Made by a program: the position numbers and the translations under genes | Notes under the pieces: model-generated | Told to the model about the DNA's origin: nothing | The model's database searches: none | Seen by the model: only the letters and a program-made list of their open reading frames with translations | Part shown: positions 33,429 through 42,074 of the stretch, piece by piece | Layout of the letters: every line of letters starts with the position of its first letter | How positions within the stretch are numbered: the first letter of the stretch is position 1 | From: Variovorax paradoxus | Lineage (GTDB): Bacteria; Pseudomonadota; Gammaproteobacteria; Burkholderiales; Burkholderiaceae_C | Length of the DNA stretch: 47,143 nt | Direction: 5' to 3' | Assembly (NCBI RefSeq): GCF_018614915.1 | Contig: NZ_JAGGNU010000037.1 | Coordinates: forward strand, 1 to 47,143

Positions 33429-34703
33429 ATGGAAGTGATCATCGTCGGGGCCGGCATCGGCGGGCTGAGTGCGGCACTCAGCCTGCACGCTGCAGGGATT
33501 CCTGTGAAGGTATATGAGGCAGCGCCTCGCATCGAGGCAATGGGTCTCGGTATCCATTTGCAGCCCAATGCGGTACGCGAGCTGACCGAGCTGGGCTTGG
33601 GGCAGGCGTTGATGGCGATTTCGGTCGGCATCGAGAAGCTGGGCTTCTACAGTATCCATGGCAAGCAGATCTCGACCGAGCCGCGCGGCACCGCCGCGGG
33701 TTACCGGTGGCCCCAGTGCGCGGTGCACAGAGGCGATCTGCAGGTGCTTTTACTCAAGGCCGCCAGGGAGCGCATCGGCGAGCAGAACATCGTGACAAGC
33801 CACCGCTTGATCGATTTCGAGCAGGAGGAGGGTGGCGTCACGCTCCACTTCGTCAACAGCGAGACCCGGGAGCGGCTGGCTCCCGTGAAAGGCAGCATTC
33901 TGGTGGCTGCCGATGGCTTGCATTCGGTCGTGCGCAAGCATTTCTATCCCGAGCAGGGGCTGCGCTTTGGCGGTCAGCTGATGTGGCGCACAGCCGTGCC
34001 CGTCAAGGCTTGGCTTGGCGGCAAGACGATGACCATGATCGGCCACCGCAACCAGAAGTTGGTGGCTTACCCGATCCGTGCGTTGCCACAGGGGCAAGTC
34101 CTTGGAAACTTCATCTTCGAACTGGGGGAGTCCGGCGACGGTCCCCCGCGCGAGGAGTGGAACCGAAAGATCGACAAGGCCAAGTTCGCGCAAGCCTTTG
34201 CCGATTGGAAGTTCGACTGGCTCGACGTGCCCTCACTCATTCAAGCGGCCGACAGCATTTTCGAGTTTCCGAAGATGGACCGCGACCCTGTCGAGCGCTG
34301 GTCGTTCGGGCGTGTCACCCTGCTGGGCGACGCTGCTCACCCGATGCACCCTGTTGGATCGCAGGCCGGCTCCCAGGCGGTAGTGGACGGGCGCGTGCTC
34401 GCCAAGCACCTGGCCGACCATCCGGATCGCCCTGAGTTCGCGCTGCAGGAATACGAAGCTGAACGTTTGCCGCCGATGCGGGACATCTGCTTGTCCAATC
34501 GCAACCTGTCGCACGAGATCATCATGGACGTCGTGTACGAGCGTGCTCCCGAGGGGTTCAGCAACATCGACGATGTCATCCCGGCAGCCGAGATTGCGCA
34601 ACGCGCTGAGGCATTCCGCACAAGAGCGGGATTCGACGTGACATCCTTGAATGCACGCGAGTCCTACTCGCGTCATCAGGGCTGCCCGGTCCTGCGCGCC
34701 TGA
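33429..34703 (+). CDS. FAD-dependent aromatic monooxygenase (PhzS-like)
   Basis: A 424-aa class A flavoprotein hydroxylase. The start at 33429 has a GGAGGAGC box. It has an FAD dinucleotide fold (VGAGIGGLSAAL), a DG motif (VAADGLHSVVRKHF) and a GD motif (LLGDAAHPMHPVGSQAGSQA). The strings GLGIHLQPNAVRELTELGLG and GYRWPQCAVHRGDLQVLLL are typical of the PhzS-like 'flavin-dependent oxidoreductase' group. It would add a hydroxyl to an activated ring, preparing a catechol-type substrate for the extradiol dioxygenase at 37980. Confidence 0.93.
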   Translation: MEVIIVGAGIGGLSAALSLHAAGIPVKVYEAAPRIEAMGLGIHLQPNAVRELTELGLGQALMAISVGIEKLGFYSIHGKQISTEPRGTAAGYRWPQCAVHRGDLQVLLLKAARERIGEQNIVTSHRLIDFEQEEGGVTLHFVNSETRERLAPVKGSILVAADGLHSVVRKHFYPEQGLRFGGQLMWRTAVPVKAWLGGKTMTMIGHRNQKLVAYPIRALPQGQVLGNFIFELGESGDGPPREEWNRKIDKAKFAQAFADWKFDWLDVPSLIQAADSIFEFPKMDRDPVERWSFGRVTLLGDAAHPMHPVGSQAGSQAVVDGRVLAKHLADHPDRPEFALQEYEAERLPPMRDICLSNRNLSHEIIMDVVYERAPEGFSNIDDVIPAAEIAQRAEAFRTRAGFDVTSLNARESYSRHQGCPVLRA

Positions 34704-34726
34704 GCGTCCTCGGTGTTTCGCGTCCT

Positions 34727-35665
34727 ATGAACCTCATATTCAATCTTGCCACCCAGGGCCTGATCAACGGGGCAATCTACGCGCTGGTCGCGATCGGCCT
34801 GGCCATGGTCTTCGGGTTGCTGCGGGTGCTGCACATCGCGCACGCGGGCCTGTTCACGCTCGGCGGCTACCTGGGCCTGGTTATCACCAACGCCACGGGC
34901 AGCTTCGCCTTGGGCATGCTGGCGAGCATGGTCATCGTAGCCGCCTGCGGGATGCTGATGTACCGGTTCTGCTACGAGCCGATCCTCGAGCAGCCACCGT
35001 ATGTCCCGCTGATCGCTTCCGTGGGCATGTTCCTGGCCATCGAGGAGTTGCTGCGGCTGGTTTTCGGCGACTACGGTCTGTCCTATCGCGTGCCGCCACT
35101 GCAAGGCGCTGTCGTGCTCGGCGACATGCAGATCAAGTATGCAGAACTCTGCACCGTGGGCATGGCCGTGGTCCTGCTGACGGGACTTGCGATCTTCGCG
35201 ACGCGCACACGGGTCGGCATGGCATGGCGAGCCACGGTGAGCGAGCCGCGCATGGCGGCCTCATGCGGCATCAGCTTGCGCCAGGTCCGCTATCTCAATT
35301 TTGCGATCGGCTCCGCACTCGCCGCGGCTGCGGGTGTGATGGTGGGGGTACTCAACAACCTGGTGGAGCCCTCCATGGGTGCCGTGCCGACCTACAAGGC
35401 GCTGGCGATCATCGTCATGGGAGGGCTGGGCAACATGGCCGGCACCCTCGTGGCGGCTCTGCTCCTTGGGCTGGTGGAAGCGTTTGGGTCCACCTATCTC
35501 GCCAACGTATTGGACCGCGACACCGTGGCGTTCGCCGCGATGCTCGTCGTGCTGCTGATCAAGCCGCAAGGACTGTTCTCCGGAGGCCACCCACAGCGCC
35601 GGCTGGTGCAGCTTATGAAACAGAAAGGAGCGACTCAATGGGCGCTTATGAAACGTCACTCCTGA
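34727..35665 (+). CDS. livH: Branched-chain-type ABC transporter permease, LivH type
   Basis: A 312-aa inner-membrane permease with about eight hydrophobic segments, opening QGLINGAIYALVAIGLAMVFG and carrying MGGLGNMAGTLVAALLLGLVE near the C-terminus, both characteristic of LivH. Its end overlaps the livM start by 28 nt. It forms the importer with livM, livG, livF and the binding protein at 26680. Confidence 0.94.
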   Translation: MNLIFNLATQGLINGAIYALVAIGLAMVFGLLRVLHIAHAGLFTLGGYLGLVITNATGSFALGMLASMVIVAACGMLMYRFCYEPILEQPPYVPLIASVGMFLAIEELLRLVFGDYGLSYRVPPLQGAVVLGDMQIKYAELCTVGMAVVLLTGLAIFATRTRVGMAWRATVSEPRMAASCGISLRQVRYLNFAIGSALAAAAGVMVGVLNNLVEPSMGAVPTYKALAIIVMGGLGNMAGTLVAALLLGLVEAFGSTYLANVLDRDTVAFAAMLVVLLIKPQGLFSGGHPQRRLVQLMKQKGATQWALMKRHS

Positions 35666-36492
35666 CGCTGGTGGCCATCCACGTGATTCTTGCGCTGAGC
35701 CTCAACCTCATCACGGGTCTGTGCGGGCAGGTGAGCCTGGGACACGCAGCGTTCTTCGGTGTCGGTGCGTATGCCACGGGGCTGCTTGCCAAGGCAGGCT
35801 TCGGACTGGTCGTCACCTTGTCCTCCGCGTTGCTGCTGGCCGGCGCAGCGGGCCTGGTGGTTGGCTTTTGCAGCCTGCGAGTGCGCGATGACTTCCTGGC
35901 GATCGCAACCATGGCCGCGGGCTTCCTGTTTGTGGGTGCGGTGCGCACGACCGAGGCATTGGGCGGAGAGCTCGGCATCTCGCAAATCCCGGCGACCGGC
36001 CTGGGTGCCGCGTACCCGATCCTGGTTGTTTCCTGCGCAGCGCTCACAGGGCTGGTGTGCTGGGTCGTCAAGCGCAGCTGGCTGGGGTATGTGTTCGAGG
36101 CGCTCAGCGCCGACGAGCCGGCTGCGCGCAGCCTCGGAATCGACACCCCGCGCTACAAGCTGGCGGCGTTCGCAATCGGCACTGCGTTGGCGGGCCTTGC
36201 CGGTTGCCTGTACGCGTATCACCTGGGCAACGTGGGCACCGAGGCCTTTGGGTTCCCCGTGTCCGTGATGATTCTTGCCATGGTCGTGATCGGCGGGATG
36301 GGCTCGCTGTGGGGCAGCGTACTCGCCGCGGTGCTGCTGACTCTGGCGCCCGAGTGGTTCCGCTTCGTGAACGACTACAAGCTGCTGGTGTTCGGGCTGC
36401 TGCTGTTCGCCATTATGCGGCTCGCCCCGCAGGGGTTGTTTCCCTGGTTGGTGCAGCATCTGCATCGGCTGCGGGCGAGGGAGATTGCATGA
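35638..36492 (+). CDS. livM: Branched-chain-type ABC transporter permease, LivM type
   Basis: A 284-aa permease starting at ATG 35638 behind an AAAGGAG box; the open frame reaching back to 34651 is an out-of-frame shadow of livH. LivM signatures: LSLNLITGLCGQVSLGHAAF, the SLGIDTPRYKL cytoplasmic loop and VIGGMGSLWGSVLAA. The stop overlaps the livG start. Confidence 0.94.
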   Translation: MGAYETSLLTLVAIHVILALSLNLITGLCGQVSLGHAAFFGVGAYATGLLAKAGFGLVVTLSSALLLAGAAGLVVGFCSLRVRDDFLAIATMAAGFLFVGAVRTTEALGGELGISQIPATGLGAAYPILVVSCAALTGLVCWVVKRSWLGYVFEALSADEPAARSLGIDTPRYKLAAFAIGTALAGLAGCLYAYHLGNVGTEAFGFPVSVMILAMVVIGGMGSLWGSVLAAVLLTLAPEWFRFVNDYKLLVFGLLLFAIMRLAPQGLFPWLVQHLHRLRAREIA

Positions 36493-37250
36493 GCACGGAG
36501 CTGGTGCAGGTGTGCAATCTAGGCGTTCGCTTCGGCGGGGTCGCTGCGGTGGACGGTGTCTCGTTTGCAATTGCACAAGGCGAGCTGGTGGGTCTGCTCG
36601 GGCCCAACGGGGCGGGCAAGACGACTCTGCTGCGCCTCATCTCCGGTGCCGTGGCACCCGTGGAGGGCGAGATCCGCTTCCGTGCCCGGTCCATCAACCG
36701 GCTGGACCCGGCCGCTCGCGCGCGTCTTGGGATGGCGATGTCGCACCAGATCGTGCGCCCTTTTCGCAACATGACCCTGTTGGACAACGTGGTGTTGGCA
36801 GCCGGAGCCGAAATTACGCGGGCGCCGTGGCGGGCCGTCGCCACGCTGGATCGCAAGCGCCTGCGCGAGGCGGCGCTGCATTGCCTGGAAATGGTCGGCA
36901 TCGCGGCTCTGGCAGATTGCATGCCCTCGACGCAGCCACTCGGAGTGCTCAAACGCCTGGAAGTCGCCCGTGCACTGGCAACGCGGCCCCGGTTGCTTCT
37001 GTTGGATGAACCGCTAGCGGGCCTTGGGCACGAGGAGGCGGTGCGGTTGGCCGATCTGATTCAGCGACTGAACGCATCGGGGCTGACCATCCTGCTGATC
37101 GAACACAACCTCACGGAGGTGATGCGGATCTGCCCGCGCATCGTCGTGCTGGACAACGGCCGCAAGATCGCCGACGGCCGCGCCGCCGATGTGATGGCGG
37201 ATCCGGAAGTGGTTGAGGCCTACCTGGGCGAAGGAGCAGTCCATGCTTGA
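36489..37250 (+). CDS. livG: Branched-chain-type ABC transporter ATPase, LivG type
   Basis: A 253-aa ATPase. Walker A is GPNGAGKTT (residues 38-46), Walker B RLLLLDEPLAGL, H-loop IEHN. The ABC signature is degenerate: where LivG proteins have LS(Y/G)GQ(Q)R, this one reads LGVLKRLE. Hydrolysis may therefore depend on the LivF half of the dimer. The LivG-specific insert (RPFRNMTLLDNVVLA) is present. Confidence 0.93.
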   Translation: MSTELVQVCNLGVRFGGVAAVDGVSFAIAQGELVGLLGPNGAGKTTLLRLISGAVAPVEGEIRFRARSINRLDPAARARLGMAMSHQIVRPFRNMTLLDNVVLAAGAEITRAPWRAVATLDRKRLREAALHCLEMVGIAALADCMPSTQPLGVLKRLEVARALATRPRLLLLDEPLAGLGHEEAVRLADLIQRLNASGLTILLIEHNLTEVMRICPRIVVLDNGRKIADGRAADVMADPEVVEAYLGEGAVHA

Positions 37251-37983
37251 AGTCGATCGCCTGAGCTGCGGCTATGGCGCCGCAGTGGTTCTGCACGAGC
37301 TCTCATTGACCGTTCAGCGGGGCGAGATTGTCTCGCTGATCGGGCCGAACGGCGCCGGCAAGACCTCCACTTTGCAATGCATCGCCGGTCATGTGCGCGC
37401 GACCAGCGGCAGTGTTCGTTTCGCCGGCCGCGCTATCACCGCGCTTGCGCCGCAGGCGCGGGTGCGCGCTGGCATCGCAATCTCACCGGAGGGCCGCAAG
37501 TTGTTTGGCGATATGACGGTGCGCGAGAACCTGCTAGTTGGTGGCTACACGCGGCCCGGCCGCGCGGCCGCGCACAACATGCAGCGGGTGCTGGAGATAT
37601 TCCCTCGGCTCCAGGAGCGCTTCGGATCGATGGGCCGCACGCTCTCGGGCGGCGAGCAGCAGATGGTGGCGATCGGCCGCGCGCTGATGGCGGAGCCGCA
37701 ACTCATTCTCATCGACGAGCTGTCGCTGGGTTTGATGCCGAAGAATGTGGATATCTGCTATGCGGCGCTGGGGCAACTCAAGCAGCAGGGTCTTGGGGTG
37801 CTGCTGGTTGAACAGAACCTGTCCAAGGCACTTGCGTTTTCAGATCGCGTGTACGTGCTCGACTCCGGGCGGCTCGTCTGGTCGGGCAGCGCCGAGGCTG
37901 CACGGGCGCGCGGGGACTTGGCTGCCACCATTCTGGGGCATGCACCCGCCGAGGTCGACGCGGGGATGGAGGTGCTGCAATGA
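37243..37983 (+). CDS. livF: Branched-chain-type ABC transporter ATPase, LivF type
   Basis: A 246-aa ATPase overlapping livG by 8 nt. Walker A GPNGAGKTS (Lys40), Q-loop EGRKLFGDMTVREN, intact signature LSGGEQQM, Walker B LILIDELSLGLMP, where the usual Pro after DE is Leu. The start at 37243 is used because the upstream extension lies inside livG. Its stop overlaps the dioxygenase start by 4 nt, tying import to ring cleavage. Confidence 0.94.
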   Translation: MLEVDRLSCGYGAAVVLHELSLTVQRGEIVSLIGPNGAGKTSTLQCIAGHVRATSGSVRFAGRAITALAPQARVRAGIAISPEGRKLFGDMTVRENLLVGGYTRPGRAAAHNMQRVLEIFPRLQERFGSMGRTLSGGEQQMVAIGRALMAEPQLILIDELSLGLMPKNVDICYAALGQLKQQGLGVLLVEQNLSKALAFSDRVYVLDSGRLVWSGSAEAARARGDLAATILGHAPAEVDAGMEVLQ

Positions 37984-38915
37984 ACGCGACAGACCTTGCG
38001 TACGTACGGTACCAGACGCCGGATCTGTCGCGGCTGGAAACATTTCTGCTCGACTTCGGAATGCATCCGGCCGTGCCTCGTGACGGAAAGCGCTTGCTGA
38101 TGCGCGGGAGCGGCGCCGCGCCAGTCATCTACGAGGCGGTGCTGGGCGGCGAACCGCGTTTTCTGGGCGCTGGCCTGCAGATGGCCTCGCGCGCCGACCT
38201 CGAGGCGCTTGCGGGGCTGCCGGGCTCAAGTCTGGTCGAACCGGTGACCGAGCTTCCCGGTGGTGGTGAACGCGTACGCATGCGCATGCCCGACGGTTTC
38301 GAGATCGACGCCCTGTACGGCGCCGCGCCGGCGCAGTCGCTTCACCTTCCGCAGGCGGGCGACTTCAACGCTGCGGCAGCCAAGCCGCGCAGGAACATGC
38401 CGGTGCGCGTGGCACGGCAGACCCAGCCGGTACTGCGCCTGGGGCATTTCGTACTGCATGTCAGCGATCACGACTCGTCGGTGGCCTGGTTGCGCGAACG
38501 CTTTGGGCTGATCGCCTCGGACTACCTGGCCGTGCCTGGCGAGGCGGAGCGGATCATCGGCAGCTTCCTGCGAATGGATGCGGGGGAGGCATGGGTGGAC
38601 CACCATTGCATGCTCGTGCTGCAGGCGCCGGTGGTGGGCGTGCACCACTGCTCGTTCGAAATGGACGGGCTGGATGCCGTGATGTGCGCGCACGACCACC
38701 TGCTGGAGCGGGGCTACACGCTTGATTGCGGCGTGGGCAGGCACCTGCTGGGAAGCCAAATTTTCGACTACTGGCGCGATCCCTTCGGCTTCCGGATCGA
38801 ACACTACACGGACGGTGACGTGGTGAACCACCTGCACCGCCCGGGCGTCTTCGCCGGCACTGCCGACGAGACCACTCAATGGGGGGCGAAGCCGCCCCTC
38901 GACTTCTTTACATGA
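37980..38915 (+). CDS. Extradiol (meta-cleavage) dioxygenase, VOC superfamily
   Basis: A 311-aa two-domain vicinal-oxygen-chelate protein. The second domain shows the 2-His-1-Glu iron site expected of type I extradiol dioxygenases: His156 (GHFVLHV), His222 or His223 (GVHHCSFE) and Glu274 (FRIEHYTDGD). The N-terminal domain (about 1-125) lacks these ligands, as is normal. It would open a catecholic or aminophenolic ring next to the hydroxyls. A glyoxalase-like role is less likely because of the length and ligand spacing. Confidence 0.87.
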   Translation: MNATDLAYVRYQTPDLSRLETFLLDFGMHPAVPRDGKRLLMRGSGAAPVIYEAVLGGEPRFLGAGLQMASRADLEALAGLPGSSLVEPVTELPGGGERVRMRMPDGFEIDALYGAAPAQSLHLPQAGDFNAAAAKPRRNMPVRVARQTQPVLRLGHFVLHVSDHDSSVAWLRERFGLIASDYLAVPGEAERIIGSFLRMDAGEAWVDHHCMLVLQAPVVGVHHCSFEMDGLDAVMCAHDHLLERGYTLDCGVGRHLLGSQIFDYWRDPFGFRIEHYTDGDVVNHLHRPGVFAGTADETTQWGAKPPLDFFT

Positions 38916-38928
38916 CGGAACACAGCGC

Positions 38929-39333
38929 ATGACGATACAACGCATCAGCAGCCCGGAGGTCACCGAGCCGGCGCCGGGCACTTGGTCTAACTGCCTCAAG
39001 GTGGGCGACACGGTGTATGTCGCAGGCCTCACGGCCCGCGACCGCAACCTGAACCCGGCCGGCGGCGGCGAGTACGAGCAGGCGCGCCTGATTTTCGAGC
39101 GAATCGCGCATCTCGTCACCGCGGCGGGCGGCAACATGGGCGACGTGGTCAAGCTCAACATCTACCTCACGCGCATCAAAGAACGCGAGGAGGTCTGGCG
39201 GGCTCGCCGCGAATTTTTCTCGGGCGCGTTTCCGGTCGCCACCTTGGTGGAGGTGAGCGCGCTGGCGCAGCCGGAGATTCTGGTGGAGATCGAGGCGGTC
39301 GCTGTGCTGGGGCACGGAGGGAGGCCAGCATGA
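38929..39333 (+). CDS. RidA family protein (enamine/imine deaminase-like)
   Basis: A 134-aa cytosolic Rid protein with KVGDTVYVAGLTA near the start, MGDVVKLNIYLTRI in the middle and PVATLVEVSALAQPEILVEIEA at the end; the catalytic Arg position of archetypal RidA is not conserved here. The family includes 2-aminomuconate deaminase of the 2-aminophenol meta pathway, a relevant precedent given the adjoining extradiol dioxygenase and aldehyde dehydrogenase. Its stop overlaps the next gene by 4 nt. Confidence 0.88.
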   Translation: MTIQRISSPEVTEPAPGTWSNCLKVGDTVYVAGLTARDRNLNPAGGGEYEQARLIFERIAHLVTAAGGNMGDVVKLNIYLTRIKEREEVWRARREFFSGAFPVATLVEVSALAQPEILVEIEAVAVLGHGGRPA

Positions 39334-40100
39334 ACTTGAGAGAGCAGCCGATCTACCGCGACGTCACCCACGAGCTGTCGTCATCCACACGTGAGAAGCT
39401 TTCGTGTGTCGGCACGGCGAACATCGCCAACGCGCTTCTGAGGCGAGGCTTCCGCAACGCCTACCTCTTGGGGCTGCAGCCGGTTGCCGAATTGCAAGAG
39501 CCGATGGTGGGCCCGGCCTATACCTTGCGCTTCATGCCCGCGCGCGAGGACATCGACACGATGGCCAACTATGGGCGCGACGACAACCTGCACCGTCGGG
39601 CTGTGGAGGAGTGCCCGCCCGGCCACGTGCTGGTGATCGACACGGGGGCATGCGTGCGCTCGGCTGCCGCGGGCGACCTGATGGCGTTGCGCATGCGCCA
39701 GCGTGGTGTGGCAGGGGTCGTCACCGATGGCGGCTTCCGGGACACACCCGGTATCCGCGCGACGAAGCTGCCAGCCTACCAGCGGCAGGCCTCGCCGCCG
39801 GCCACGCCCATCGCGATGCACCCTGTCGAGCTCAATGGGCCGGTGGGCTGCGCGGACGTGGCGGTGTACCCGGGCGACGTGATTGTCGGCGACGCCGAGG
39901 GGGTGGTTGTGATCCCGCAGCACCTGGTCGACGAAGTCGCCCAAGAGGCGGTGGAGGCGGTCGACTACGAGCACTTCGCGGCACTGCACATCTCGAACGG
40001 GCGACCGATCTTCGGTCTGTTTCCGGCGACCCCGGAAAGCCGCAAGGAATACGACGGCTGGGTCGCGGCCGGACGTCCACCTCTGGAGGTCTTGCAATGA
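39330..40100 (+). CDS. RraA / HMG-CHA aldolase family protein
   Basis: A 256-aa RraA-fold protein with VVTDGGFRDTPGIRATKLP, carrying the Arg-Asp pair used by the metal-dependent 4-hydroxy-4-methyl-2-oxoglutarate / 4-carboxy-4-hydroxy-2-oxoadipate aldolases, and YPGDVIVGDAEGVVVIP. An aldolase or decarboxylase step in the lower part of the ring-cleavage pathway is the best guess. It overlaps the RidA gene upstream and the cupin gene downstream (ATGA). Confidence 0.88.
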   Translation: MNLREQPIYRDVTHELSSSTREKLSCVGTANIANALLRRGFRNAYLLGLQPVAELQEPMVGPAYTLRFMPAREDIDTMANYGRDDNLHRRAVEECPPGHVLVIDTGACVRSAAAGDLMALRMRQRGVAGVVTDGGFRDTPGIRATKLPAYQRQASPPATPIAMHPVELNGPVGCADVAVYPGDVIVGDAEGVVVIPQHLVDEVAQEAVEAVDYEHFAALHISNGRPIFGLFPATPESRKEYDGWVAAGRPPLEVLQ

Positions 40101-40522
40101 CTGCGCCCAACGAAGCCACAATGAAAACCCTTGAATTGCTGATCCGAACGCAGGAGCTCGATCCAGCCAAGTGGATCGACTTTCCCGAGTACGGATTTCG
40201 CCAGTACTTCCTCTGGAAGAACGCGGACACCGGCGCCAGCATCGCCTTGCTGGAGTACCAGAAGGGCGGGCGCATCCCGGTCAAGCACTCGCATGCATCC
40301 AACCAGTTCATGTACTGCCTGGAAGGCGACTACGAGTACACGGACAGCCTGCTTCGGTTGACGCCGGGTTCGTTCTACATGAATCCGAAGGACCATCCGC
40401 ACGGCCCCACCATCGCGCACGAGCGCAGCGTCCTGATTGAGATTTACGACGGCCCCCACTATTACGAGAAGCCGGTGTTCCACACGGACCAGTCCATCTC
40501 CGGTTTCCTGTCGACTACCTGA
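40097..40522 (+). CDS. Cupin-domain protein
   Basis: A 141-aa single cupin. The first motif holds the metal-type ligands in KHSHASNQFMYCLEGDYEY (H-x-H and Glu) and the second has PKDHPHGP. Such small cupins in catabolic clusters act as dioxygenases, isomerases or decarboxylases; DAD-type aryl-ketone cleaving cupins are one precedent. An internal ATG at 40121 is an alternative start. Confidence 0.85.
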   Translation: MTAPNEATMKTLELLIRTQELDPAKWIDFPEYGFRQYFLWKNADTGASIALLEYQKGGRIPVKHSHASNQFMYCLEGDYEYTDSLLRLTPGSFYMNPKDHPHGPTIAHERSVLIEIYDGPHYYEKPVFHTDQSISGFLSTT

Positions 40523-40535
40523 GGAATTCACGCAC

Positions 40536-42065
40536 ATGTTCGACACGAAAGAAATGCTGCGCCGGTTCGGTATCCAGCCGATTCATGCGGGCGCCTGCTG
40601 GGGCCCTGAGGGCTGGAGTACCACCGCCGACCGCGCACTCATCGACGCGGTCAATCCGGCCGACGAAACCCTCACCGCCCGCGTGGCGGGCGCCAATACG
40701 CAGGACTACGAGGAGGTAATGGCGGCGGCAGTCGCCACCCAGCGCAGCTGGCGCATGGTCCCGGCGCCGCGACGCGGCGAACTGGTGCTGCGCATCGGGC
40801 ACCTCGCGGCCGAACACCTCGAAGGCCTGGCGACCATCGTCTCGCTCGACACGGGCAAGTCGCTGATGGAAGCACGGGCGGAGGTCAGGGAGCTGGTCGA
40901 CATGGCGACCTTCGCCGCGGGCCAGTCGCGCATGCTGTATGGCTTCACGCAGCAGTCGCAGCGTGCCAAACACCGCATGTACGACCAGTGGCTTCCGCTC
41001 GGCGTGGTTGGCATCATTTCGGCCTACAACTTCCCCGCGGCGGTCTGGGCGCAGAACGGCTTTCTGGCCGCGATCGGCGGCAACACCGTGGTCTGGAAGC
41101 CCAGCCCGAAGGTGCCGCTCACGGCCCTGGCACTTCAGCACCTGAGCAACATCGCCATGGCGGAAATGGGTTTCGAAGGCGTGTTCACGCTGTTCATTCC
41201 AGAGCGCAATGAACTCGCCGAAATGCTCATTGCCGACGCGCGCGTCGCACTGGTCTCGTTTACCGGGTCCACGGCCGTGGGCCGAAAGGTAGCAAGCATC
41301 GTCGGCGGCACGCTCGGGCGGCGCTACATGCTGGAGTGTTCCGGCAACAATGGCTGCATTGTGGACGAGACGGCGGACCTCAAGCTCGCCGCGCGCAGCA
41401 TCACCTTCGGGGCCGTGGGCACGACGGGGCAGCGCTGTACCAGCACGCGCCGGGTGATCGTGCACCGGTCCGTCGAAGGCGAGCTCGTGGCGCTGTTGAA
41501 GAAATCCTTTGCGCAGATCCAGGTCGGCGACCCACGCGAGCCTGGCGTGGTGGTTGGGCCATTGGTGGACAAGGCAGCGGTGGGTCATTTCGAAGGTGCG
41601 GTACGCGAGGCCGAGGCATTGGGCGGCCGGATCGTCTTCGGCGGCCGGCGCATCGACCGCCCCGGCTACTACGTGGAACCGACGCTCATCACGCATGTTC
41701 GTTCGGAATGGTCTTGCGTGCAGCACGAGACTTTTGCGCCCATCGTGTACGTCGTCCCTTACGACACGATCGAAGAAGCCATCGACATCCACAACGGTGT
41801 GCCCCAGGGCCTCGCGTCCGGGATTCACAGCACGAACCTCGGCAACATCGAGATGTTCCTGTCGGCCGCGGGCAGCGACTGCGGCATTGCCAAGGTCAAC
41901 ATGGGGACGACAGGAGCCGACATCGGCGCGGCGTTTGGCGGCGAGAAGGAGACGGGCGGCGGGCGAACGGCCGGGTCCGATGCCTGGAAGGGCTACATGC
42001 GGCGGCAGAGCGTGTGCATCAACTGGGGCGGCGAGTCGCCATGGGACAGCCGGCTCGAACTCTGA
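40536..42065 (+). CDS. Aldehyde dehydrogenase (NAD(P)+-dependent)
   Basis: A 509-aa ALDH. The start at 40536 has a GAGGAA box. Catalytic Cys301 is in GTTGQRCTSTRR and the general base Glu267 in LECSGNN; SFTGSTAVGRKVA is the cofactor motif. The GQRCT context resembles the ALDH7 (alpha-aminoadipic semialdehyde) group. In this cluster it probably oxidises the ring-cleavage semialdehyde to a dicarboxylate, as HpaE or AmnC do in known meta pathways. Confidence 0.94.
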   Translation: MFDTKEMLRRFGIQPIHAGACWGPEGWSTTADRALIDAVNPADETLTARVAGANTQDYEEVMAAAVATQRSWRMVPAPRRGELVLRIGHLAAEHLEGLATIVSLDTGKSLMEARAEVRELVDMATFAAGQSRMLYGFTQQSQRAKHRMYDQWLPLGVVGIISAYNFPAAVWAQNGFLAAIGGNTVVWKPSPKVPLTALALQHLSNIAMAEMGFEGVFTLFIPERNELAEMLIADARVALVSFTGSTAVGRKVASIVGGTLGRRYMLECSGNNGCIVDETADLKLAARSITFGAVGTTGQRCTSTRRVIVHRSVEGELVALLKKSFAQIQVGDPREPGVVVGPLVDKAAVGHFEGAVREAEALGGRIVFGGRRIDRPGYYVEPTLITHVRSEWSCVQHETFAPIVYVVPYDTIEEAIDIHNGVPQGLASGIHSTNLGNIEMFLSAAGSDCGIAKVNMGTTGADIGAAFGGEKETGGGRTAGSDAWKGYMRRQSVCINWGGESPWDSRLEL

Positions 42066-42074
42066 GAGAAAAAC

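Noticed and set aside
33745..33756. Another copy of the TTTTAC promoter box
   Set aside because: It lies inside the flavin monooxygenase gene and has no (G/A)ATACC 18 nt upstream.
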